Below are positions 57,448 through 64,000 of a DNA stretch of 64,000 bases, one piece after another. Made by a program: the position numbers and the translations under genes. The stretch's first letter is position 1. Each line of letters opens with the position of its first letter. Origin of the DNA: Pseudoxanthomonas composti. Its GTDB lineage: Bacteria; Pseudomonadota; Gammaproteobacteria; Xanthomonadales; Xanthomonadaceae. Location of the stretch: assembly GCF_004122095.1 (NCBI RefSeq), contig NZ_SAWZ01000001.1:248001-312000 (forward strand), written 5' to 3'. The notes beneath the pieces were generated by a model. It searched no databases. It saw nothing but the letters and a program-made list of their open reading frames with translations, and had not been told where the DNA came from.

Positions 57448-57921
57448 ATGATCCACCGCCGCTCGCTGATCCTGATGGCCGCCACCGTCGCCCTGCTGGC
57501 GGCCTGCGGCGGACCGGTGCGGCGCGTCTCCGAGCCGGCGGCCAGCATCCAGCAGCTCACCGTCAATGCCGATGGCAGCTGGAAGGTGGAGCTGCGCCTG
57601 CAGAACTACAGCAGCATCCCGATGCGCTTTGACAGCGTGAAGCTGGCCATCACCGTGAACACCCAGGACGCCGGCACGCTGACCGGCAGTCCTGCCATTT
57701 CCATCGGCCCGGAGTCGGCGGACGTGGTGTCGCTGGCGTTCATGCCGGCGGGCATCGCCAAGATCGCCGTGGCCGACGCGTTGTCCGGCCGCCACGCGCT
57801 GCCCTACACGCTCAAGGGCACGGTGATGGCCACGCCGGAAGAGGCCAAGGCGCGTAGTTTCGATCTGGACGTGCGCAACACGCTCAATCCGGTGCCGGGG
57901 CTGGACGGCGCGCTCAGGTAA
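57448..57921 (+). CDS. Lipoprotein with LEA14/WHy-like domain
   Basis: 157 residues from the ATG at 57448, with GGAG nine bases before it. Lipobox LAAC (Cys20). The mature part reads IQQLTVNADGSWKVELRLQN, then YSSIPMRFDSVKLAITVNTQ and LPYTLKGTVMATPEEAKARS, a beta-rich pattern like the LEA type 2/WHy domain found in stress and envelope lipoproteins. Exact role unknown. Confidence 0.7.
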   Translation: MIHRRSLILMAATVALLAACGGPVRRVSEPAASIQQLTVNADGSWKVELRLQNYSSIPMRFDSVKLAITVNTQDAGTLTGSPAISIGPESADVVSLAFMPAGIAKIAVADALSGRHALPYTLKGTVMATPEEAKARSFDLDVRNTLNPVPGLDGALR

Positions 57922-58224
57922 GGGGTCGTGCAGGTCGCGCTGGCCGGGACCGCGCACAAACATCAATCGCCGGCTACACAGGCCGATTGCTGTTCACTCG
58001 AACGCGATGCCACCCAGCAAGGGGGCCGCGACGACTGAGACCAAGACCCCGATGGACCCGCGTTCTCCACTTCGCTGCGGTGGATGGAAGAGCGTCATCC
58101 ACCCTACGGGTCGGCCGTGCGTTTCTCTCCCGTGACCCGAGACGAGCACAAAAAAGCACCCCCGCACCAGGCGGGGGTGAGTGTTGCGCCCTCCATGGCG
58201 CGGGTGCTCGGGCCCCCGGCCCGA
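57922..58224. other. Gap with one partial triple-hairpin repeat
   Basis: 303 bases without a gene. GGTGGATGG, seven-base spacer, TCATCCACC and CCTACGGG at 58079-58110 form a partial copy of the repeat at 12.8 and 24.8 kb, and a terminator for the protease gene follows. Confidence 0.7.
58149..58180 (-). terminator. Terminator of the subtilase gene
   Basis: Minus strand CACCCCCGC, loop CTGGT, GCGGGGGTG followed by CTTTTTTG. Located about 45 bases after the gene's stop. Confidence 0.9.
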
Positions 58225-60711
58225 TCAATCCTCGGCCAGTCGGTTGGTGTCCAGGAAGCGTCCGGCGGTCACCGCATAGGCGCCGCGGGTCACGATGGAG
58301 GACGGGTCGAAGTACGCGTGCAGCGTGGGCTGCAGGTCCGTCGGCCCCTGGGTGACGGTGTAGCGGGCGTTGAGGATGCCGTTGTCCAGGGCCGACTGCA
58401 CGTATCCGCGCAGGCTGACCGGGATGGAAGCCACGTCCTCGATCGGCAGCTGCTTGCCGTTGTAGCTCACCGACAGCGTGCCGTTGAAGCCCAGCGCGGT
58501 GTCCTGCAGGCCCAGCGACTGCACCAGCGAATAGGCCAGCTGCAGCTTGGTGACCTTGTCGGCCGGCTTGAAGTTGCCGTTGACCAGGCCCATCACCCCA
58601 GCCTGGGTCTGCGACAGGTCACGCAGCACCGCGCCCTTGGCCACCACCGCCTCGGCCGCCGCGTAGCTAGGGTCCTTGGTCGACAGGCCGCTGAAGCTGG
58701 CCTTGCCCGAAGCCGGCAGCCACTGGCGCACGCCGGCACCCATGACCAGGTACTGGGCCAGCTCGGCGCGGGTCAGCGCGTCGTTGGGGCGGAAGTTGCC
58801 GTTGGAGGAACCATCCATCAAGCGGTTGGTGACCGCGTACTCCACCGCGCCACGGTAGGCGCTGGCAGCCGGCACGTCCTTCAGGCCGCTGAAGCCGGCG
58901 CTGTTGGTGAACTCGATGGTGCCCGAGACCAGGCCCGGCGCCGACACGCCATTGGTCAGGCGCAGCGGGTCGACCGCCACGCCGCCGATCGAACCGATAC
59001 CGCTGATGCTGACCTTCCAGGTGCCCTTCTTGCCCGGCGCGCTGGCGCTGACCGTGCTGCCCAGCAGCGGCAGGGCGATGGAGGAGCCGTAGCGCTCGCC
59101 GTCCGGATCGGTCAGCACCACTGCGCCAGTCGGACCGGTCATGGTCGCGGTGGCCTTGACCCAGGCCACGTTGTCACCGACTTCGAAGGTTTGGTACTGC
59201 GGTTCGCCCACCGGGGTGAACAACACTTCGAATGGCTGCGAGCTCCCCTTGGACAGCAGCGCGTTGCTGTTGAACTCCTTGTAGGAGTTGACCGTGCTGC
59301 CGTAGCCAGTGCGCAACTTGGCAGCTTCCTGCAGGGCGGCGTAGGCGTTGACGTAGCCGGCGCCGGCTTCCCAGTAAGCGCGGCCGGGGATGTTGGTCGC
59401 GGTGCGCTCCAGGATGTCCTTGACCTGGGCCGGGTTCAGATCCGGGTTGGCCTCCAGCATCAGGGCGACGATGCCGGCCACGTGCGGGGCGGCCATCGAG
59501 GTGCCGCTCATCGTCGTGTAGTACGGCAGCTGCGCCGGCGACAGGTTGGCCACATCGTCCTGCGCCGCCAGCGGCGGCAGCGCGCCGGTGGAGGCGCGGG
59601 CGGCGATGATGTCCACGCCCGGCGCGGTGACGGTCGGCTCATTGAAGTAGGTCCACTGCTTGCCGTCGGGCATGGTGAAGGTGCCGCTCTCACCCTGCTT
59701 GCCGCGCGAGGAGAAGCCGGTCAGCACGCCGTCCTTTTCGCCGGCGGCCACCGAGATCACCCAGGGTGCCTGCGCATACGGGTTGTGCGTGTCCTCGCTG
59801 GGGCCGTCGTTACCGGCGGCGAAGACGTTGACGATGCCGTGCTTGTACATCTCGTAGGTGGAGACCGACACCGGATTGGTGGGATCGAACTTGCCCGAGC
59901 TGCCCCAGGAGTTGTTGACCACGCGGATCGGGTCCTTGAAGCTGAACTGGTGCACCAGCGCATAGTCCAGGCCGCCGACCGCGTCCAGGATCAGCACCAC
60001 CCCGCCCGAGCCGTAGCCGACCAGGCTGGCGCCGGGCGCCACGCCCCGGTACGTGCCATTGGATTGGGCACCGGTGCCGCCCACGATGCCGGCGCAGTGG
60101 GTGCCGTGGCCGGAACCCAGGTCAGTGTTGGGCACGTTCTCGACATAGGTGATCGGCAGCATGGAGTCGAATGAGGCCAGGTTGGTATTGGCCAGCACGT
60201 TCTGCACCACGCGGCTGCCGTAGGCGACGTCTTTGTTGGTGCCATCGATGCCCGAGTCGTTGATCAGCACGCCCACGCCACGGCCGCTGTAGGGCACCGC
60301 GCGATTGAAGTCGCCCGGGTTGTCGTAGGCGCGCTCGACGCCACTGATCTCCCGGGCCTCGGCGTCGTAAAACTTCACCGGAGCGTTGTAGTAGATCGAG
60401 GCCACGTCATCGCGCGCGGCCAGCGCCTTGATCTCGGACGGGGTGGCCAGGGCGCCGGCGATGGGCAGCTTGCGCATCGCCACGCCCTGGGTGATGCCCA
60501 GGGACTTCAGGACCGACAGCTGCGCCGCGCTGGGCGCGCCGCTCTGCTTGTAGGTGATGACCACCTCCAGCGGTGCATCGGCCGCGGCCTTGGCCATCTT
60601 GGACTGCAGCTGCTCGTCCAGACGGGCGGCGGCGTGGGCGGAGGAGAAGGCGCCCATGGCGCCAAGGACGGCGCAGACACTCAGGGCAAGAACGGGACGG
60701 AACTGGGACAT
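58225..60711 (-). CDS. Secreted S8 subtilisin-like protease with three SLH repeats
   Basis: 828 residues from the ATG at 60711. Signal peptide (ALSVCAVLGAMGAFSSAHA), an inhibitor-like propeptide (about 30-115), and catalytic domain with Asp152 (LINDSGIDGT), His202 (GHGTHCAG) and Ser405 (SGTSMAAPHVAG). A beta-rich middle region (470-600) is followed by three S-layer-homology-like repeats (about 607-660, 672-735, 757-821); the first, FSGLKDVPAASAYRGAVEYA with GNFRPNDALTRAELAQYL, is closest to consensus. SLH domains bind cell-wall polymers in Gram-positives and are unusual here. Likely cell-surface or secreted protease. Confidence 0.92.
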   Translation of the reverse strand: MSQFRPVLALSVCAVLGAMGAFSSAHAAARLDEQLQSKMAKAAADAPLEVVITYKQSGAPSAAQLSVLKSLGITQGVAMRKLPIAGALATPSEIKALAARDDVASIYYNAPVKFYDAEAREISGVERAYDNPGDFNRAVPYSGRGVGVLINDSGIDGTNKDVAYGSRVVQNVLANTNLASFDSMLPITYVENVPNTDLGSGHGTHCAGIVGGTGAQSNGTYRGVAPGASLVGYGSGGVVLILDAVGGLDYALVHQFSFKDPIRVVNNSWGSSGKFDPTNPVSVSTYEMYKHGIVNVFAAGNDGPSEDTHNPYAQAPWVISVAAGEKDGVLTGFSSRGKQGESGTFTMPDGKQWTYFNEPTVTAPGVDIIAARASTGALPPLAAQDDVANLSPAQLPYYTTMSGTSMAAPHVAGIVALMLEANPDLNPAQVKDILERTATNIPGRAYWEAGAGYVNAYAALQEAAKLRTGYGSTVNSYKEFNSNALLSKGSSQPFEVLFTPVGEPQYQTFEVGDNVAWVKATATMTGPTGAVVLTDPDGERYGSSIALPLLGSTVSASAPGKKGTWKVSISGIGSIGGVAVDPLRLTNGVSAPGLVSGTIEFTNSAGFSGLKDVPAASAYRGAVEYAVTNRLMDGSSNGNFRPNDALTRAELAQYLVMGAGVRQWLPASGKASFSGLSTKDPSYAAAEAVVAKGAVLRDLSQTQAGVMGLVNGNFKPADKVTKLQLAYSLVQSLGLQDTALGFNGTLSVSYNGKQLPIEDVASIPVSLRGYVQSALDNGILNARYTVTQGPTDLQPTLHAYFDPSSIVTRGAYAVTAGRFLDTNRLAED

Positions 60712-60933
60712 GTGCGTGGCTCCGGAAAGTGGACCCGTAACGGGGTGGTCCCAAGTTGCCCGCGGCGGTCGGGCCGGCCAATCCGGTATTGCCCCCACAG
60801 GCCCTGGGTAAAAACCCTCAGTGATGCGCATCCCGGTTCCCGGCTGGGTATGATCCGGACCGTGGCCCGCACAGGGTCTCCCGCCCGCAGCCGGTGCAGG
60901 ACCGGCTGCACGCCATCCACAAGGGTTCGCGCC

Positions 60934-61773
60934 ATGACTCGACTCCCGCTGTTCGCATCTGGCCTGCTGCTGATCGCCGGGCTGCTGCCCGCAGGCGCCA
61001 CCACCGCGCAGACGCTGCCGGTCAACGTGGCCATCGCCGGCGATACCGCCACTGTCGCCATCGGTGCTCCCGACGCGCCGCTGGTGGACCTCACGCTCAA
61101 CTTCGACCAGGCCAGCAATCTCAGCGCCGCCAACCTGGGCATCAGCGCCAAGCTGCTGACCGGTTCCGAGCTCGGGGCTCTGGCCACGCGCCTGCCCGGC
61201 CCGGCGGTGCACCTGACCCAGCCGCTGCCGCTGATGATCACCATCGAGCCACCGGTGGCCGGCGGCCTGAGCTTCAAGAAGCTGGTGCGCGTGGAACTGC
61301 ATACGCATGTGCTGCCCTACACCGCCGGCTCCACGCTGCGGGTGTTCAAGGCGCCACTAGGCGGCGCGTTCCGCGACATCACCGATGAGTTGTCCCCGGG
61401 CAGCGTGCGTGCGCGTGGCACCACCGACGGCTTCTCGCAGTTCCTGCTGGTCAGCGATCTGCGGCCCTCCCAGACGGTCGTGGCCGGCAAGCTGGCGCTG
61501 CTGCGCACGCAGGTCGACGCGCTGCCACCGCCCCAGGCCGGCCCGCTGGACGCGTATCTGGATACGGTGGACGCAGCGTTGGCGGCCGATGATTTCACCG
61601 CCGCGACCGTGGCCGTGGACGGCTTCCGCGAGCGCGTCTCGTCCCAGGCCGGCACCGGGATCCCCCAGGTCTGGAGCGCCGGCGACCATGCCGGCAACCC
61701 CGCTGGCGCACTCCTGGCAGGTGCGGCGACACTGCGGTTCTCCATCGACTACCAGCGCCTCTACGACCCCTAG
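60934..61773 (+). CDS. Secreted protein of unknown function
   Basis: 279 residues from the ATG at 60934, with a signal peptide (LFASGLLLIAGLLPAGATTA). Mature region: LPVNVAIAGDTATVAIGAPD, VHLTQPLPLMITIEPPVAGG, GFSQFLLVSDLRPSQTV, then a helical C-terminus. I recognise no family or active site with confidence. Divergent from the subtilase gene; 222 bases separate the starts. Confidence 0.7.
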   Translation: MTRLPLFASGLLLIAGLLPAGATTAQTLPVNVAIAGDTATVAIGAPDAPLVDLTLNFDQASNLSAANLGISAKLLTGSELGALATRLPGPAVHLTQPLPLMITIEPPVAGGLSFKKLVRVELHTHVLPYTAGSTLRVFKAPLGGAFRDITDELSPGSVRARGTTDGFSQFLLVSDLRPSQTVVAGKLALLRTQVDALPPPQAGPLDAYLDTVDAALAADDFTAATVAVDGFRERVSSQAGTGIPQVWSAGDHAGNPAGALLAGAATLRFSIDYQRLYDP

Positions 61774-61944
61774 CGCGCGGGACTTGAGCACACAGGCCTG
61801 CGCCTTCGCTCGTGTTGCACCGGCACGGGCCGACGGTTATCCAGGACCAAGCCGCCGCGGGCGGCTTGGTGGGCCTTGCAGGCGCATCCAACCCCTACCC
61901 GCCATGGACGCTTGCGCCGCGCTGCATTGCTTTAGGCTTCCGCA

Positions 61945-62772
61945 ATGCCCGCACGCCTGATCGCCTACCTGCCCGACGCGCCCGCGCCCTCGTTGCTGCT
62001 GCGCGAAGGCGATGCGGTGACCATTGGCCGTGCCGAAGGCAACGCCCTGCGCCTGTCCCATCCTTCGGTCTCGCGCCACCATGCCCGGCTCTCCAGCAAC
62101 GCACGCGGCTGGGCGCTGGACGATCTGGGCAGCAAGAACGGCAGCTTCCGCGACAGCCAACGGGTGGAGGCGCCCGCCCGGCTGGACGGCGCGGCGTGGC
62201 TGCGTTTCGGCGACATCTATGTGGAATTCACCCCGATGGGTGAGGAAGACGCCGCTCGCGAGGCGGGCCAGGCCCACGCCCGCCGCACCCGCGCCACCGC
62301 GCTCACCCGCGGCGTGGGCCAGGCGCTCGATCTGGACGACATGCTCACCGCCAGCGTCCATGCGGTGGCCGAGCTGGCCCAGTGCGACCGCGGCTATCTG
62401 ATCCTGGCAGGCGCGGACCAGCCACGCGTGGCCGCCGCCTGCGGACCCCGTGCCACGCGCGACTTCGCCGGCAGCACCGGCGCCCTGCAGCACGCGCTGG
62501 CGCGGGGACTTAGCACCGTGGCCCACGACATCGGCCACCTGCCCTGGCTGTCCACGCGCGAGTCGGTGCTGGCGTCCGGGATCAGCGCCCTGGCGTGCCT
62601 GCCGCTGCGCGATGGCGATCGGGTGATCGGCGCGCTGTATGCGGACAGCATGCGACCGGGTGCGGCCATCACCGCGCTGGACATGGAGCTGCTGCAGGCC
62701 TTCTGCGAGCGCTGCGCGCTGTGGCTGGTGGCCCGTGGCGCGCGCGACCGCCTCGACCACGCCGCGACCTGA
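61945..62772 (+). CDS. FHA-GAF signalling protein
   Basis: 275 residues. The FHA domain occupies about 20-95 with all key residues: TIGRAEGN, SVSRHHARL, DLGSKNGSF, which bind phosphothreonine peptides. A GAF domain follows (about 125-260: LDLDDMLTASVHAVAELAQC, SALACLPLRDGDRVIGALYA). Cytosolic. Its TGA overlaps the ATG of a Ser/Thr kinase gene, so the FHA part probably recognises proteins phosphorylated by that kinase or the kinase itself. Confidence 0.93.
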   Translation: MPARLIAYLPDAPAPSLLLREGDAVTIGRAEGNALRLSHPSVSRHHARLSSNARGWALDDLGSKNGSFRDSQRVEAPARLDGAAWLRFGDIYVEFTPMGEEDAAREAGQAHARRTRATALTRGVGQALDLDDMLTASVHAVAELAQCDRGYLILAGADQPRVAAACGPRATRDFAGSTGALQHALARGLSTVAHDIGHLPWLSTRESVLASGISALACLPLRDGDRVIGALYADSMRPGAAITALDMELLQAFCERCALWLVARGARDRLDHAAT

Positions 62773-64000
62773 TGTCCGACGCCCCCACCGCCACCGGCCT
62801 GTACCTGCATCAGACGCTGAGCAGCGGGCAGGTGCTGGCGGGCCGTTTCCGCGTCGAGCGCCTGCTCGGCATGGGCGGCATGGGCATGGTCTACCTGGCC
62901 ACCGACCTGACCCTGGAGGTGCCGGTCGCCATCAAGGTGCTGCGGCCGGAGCTGGCCGAGCGTCCGCAGGTGTTCGAGCGCTTCCGCCAGGAGCTGCTGC
63001 TGGCGCGCCAGGTCTCCAGCCCGCACGTGGTGCGCATCCACGACCTGGCCGAGCACCAGGGCCGCTGGCTGATCAGCATGGACTACGTGCCGGGCCAGTC
63101 GCTCGAAGCGCTGCTGGCGCGCGAAGGGCCGCTGGAGGTGGAGCGCGCCGTGTCCATTGCCCGGCAGATCGCGCTGGGCCTGCAGGCGGCGCATGCGCGC
63201 GGCGTGGTCCATCGCGATCTCAAGCCGGCCAATGTGCTGCTGGATGCGGACGACAACGCGTGGATCAACGATTTCGGCGTTGCCCGCTCGATGGCCAGCA
63301 GCGGCCTGACCCGGCACACCGGGGCGATCGTGGGCACACCCGACTATCTCTCTCCGGAACAGGCGCGCGGCGAGCCGGTGGACCCGCGCAGCGACCTGTA
63401 CGCGCTGGGGCTGATCCTGCACGAAATGCTGACCGGGCAGCTGCCCTTCGCCAACGGCACCCTGGCCGAGGTCCTGGCCCAGCGCATGCTGCGCACGCCC
63501 GAGCCGGTCAATCGCGCGCGTCCGGGCACACCGCCGTGGGTCGTGCGACTGGTGGACCGACTGCTGCGGCCGCAGCCACGCGCGCGCCTGCAGGACGCGG
63601 CGCAGGTGGTCAGCGCCATCGATCGGCGCCACGTCGAACGCGATGCGCCACCCTGGCGGCGCATCGCGCTGGTGACTGTCGCAGTGCTGGCTGCAGGCCT
63701 GGTCGGCTGGGCCGGCTGGTCCTGGCAGCGCGCGCGTGCGCCGGCCACGGCCGAGGCGCCGGTGGTCGCGCCGCTGGCGCGGACCCTGGTGCTGCCGCTT
63801 GCGGGCGAGCTCGACCCGGTCCTGCGCCAGGGCCTGGGCGTCTGGCTGCGCGATGCGCTGGCCGAGCGCACCGCCGTGGTCGAGGCAGGCCGCACCCTGC
63901 AGGCGCTGCGTTCGGTCGACCCCACCGGCCAGGCCAAGCCGGACCTGCCCGCACTGGGGCGCGCGGCGGCCGCACGCCAGGTGCTGATGCCGCGGGTGCG
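62772..64000 (+). CDS. Membrane Ser/Thr protein kinase (3' end outside window)
   Basis: 409 residues visible from the ATG at 62772 (TGATG overlap with the FHA-GAF gene). A complete Hanks-type kinase domain: glycine loop LLGMGGMGMVY, Lys in VAIKVLRPE, catalytic VHRDLKPANVLL, NDFGVAR, GTPDYLSPEQARG. After about residue 290 a membrane helix (IALVTVAVLAAGLVGWAGWS) leads to an extracytoplasmic domain that starts with RTLVLPLAGELDPVLRQGLG and is cut by the window. Likely PknB-like sensor kinase with periplasmic domain. Confidence 0.93.
   Translation, partial: MSDAPTATGLYLHQTLSSGQVLAGRFRVERLLGMGGMGMVYLATDLTLEVPVAIKVLRPELAERPQVFERFRQELLLARQVSSPHVVRIHDLAEHQGRWLISMDYVPGQSLEALLAREGPLEVERAVSIARQIALGLQAAHARGVVHRDLKPANVLLDADDNAWINDFGVARSMASSGLTRHTGAIVGTPDYLSPEQARGEPVDPRSDLYALGLILHEMLTGQLPFANGTLAEVLAQRMLRTPEPVNRARPGTPPWVVRLVDRLLRPQPRARLQDAAQVVSAIDRRHVERDAPPWRRIALVTVAVLAAGLVGWAGWSWQRARAPATAEAPVVAPLARTLVLPLAGELDPVLRQGLGVWLRDALAERTAVVEAGRTLQALRSVDPTGQAKPDLPALGRAAAARQVLMPRV

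Noticed and set aside
58084-60174. 696-codon plus-strand open frame
   Set aside because: Antisense to the subtilase gene, no recognisable domain.

Overview
The window is high-GC DNA (about two thirds G+C by eye) whose gene content and family style point to a gammaproteobacterium of the Xanthomonadaceae/Lysobacteraceae (Pseudoxanthomonas, Stenotrophomonas or Lysobacter-like). The indicators are Oar-like and Xanthomonas/Caulobacter-type TonB receptors, tandem M13 peptidases, a type IV secretion effector with the Xanthomonas VirD4-recruitment domain, and abundant short intergenic repeats. It is chromosomal: housekeeping genes (queA-tgt-yajC-secD-secF, suhB, trmJ, rsmD-coaD, htpG, ftsY, mutY-yggX, upp, tRNA-Phe) alternate with accessory genes. 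I see no transposase, integrase, phage gene, CRISPR array or rRNA.

Layout. 1-12.8 kb: a truncated TonB receptor, a convergent FAD oxidoreductase, a CHASE2 protein with a degenerate GGDEF domain, and three tandem M13 peptidase genes of which the third has lost its zinc site. 12.8-15.6 kb: repeats, a rhomboid protease, an alkyltransferase-like protein, and a 1.3-kb gene-free region with two hexanucleotide arrays inside a near-perfect inverted repeat. 15.6-24.6 kb: DUF47/phosphate transporter pair, CorC-like/ExoD-like pair, the trmJ / PhnD-like / GGDEF-EAL overlap operon, and suhB. 24.6-31.1 kb: a repeat cluster, then queA-tgt-yajC-secD-secF. 31.2-33.3 kb: a lipase effector and lipoprotein immunity pair. 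33.5-36.5 kb: Lrp regulator and divergent aminotransferase, and a GT32 glycosyltransferase. 36.7-42.7 kb: a phosphorus-scavenging locus (TonB receptor, beta-propeller phytase, metallophosphoesterase, exported pyrophosphatase). 42.8-47.7 kb: upp, ggt, ferredoxin, lipoprotein, coaD, rsmD. 47.9-54.5 kb: htpG, a mini flagellar-rod protein, ftsY, mutY, yggX, two DUF6491-type proteins, tRNA-Phe. 54.9-64 kb: esterase, serine hydrolase, lipoproteins, a subtilase with three SLH repeats, and an FHA-GAF / Ser-Thr kinase pair cut by the window end.

How the genes work together. Several sets are translationally coupled by 1-4 nt overlaps and can be read as units: TonB receptor-phytase-phosphoesterase for organic phosphate, immunity-effector for interbacterial killing, trmJ-PhnD-GGDEF/EAL (a ligand-binding protein with a c-di-GMP enzyme), queA-tgt for queuosine, and FHA-GAF with a kinase for phospho-signalling. 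A second theme is repeat DNA at gene ends. An AGGAACGAG/AGGAGTGAG word element abuts the stop codons of suhB, secF, upp, ggt and ftsY and supplies the apparent start region of mutY. A separate triple-hairpin repeat family occurs at three intergenic loci.
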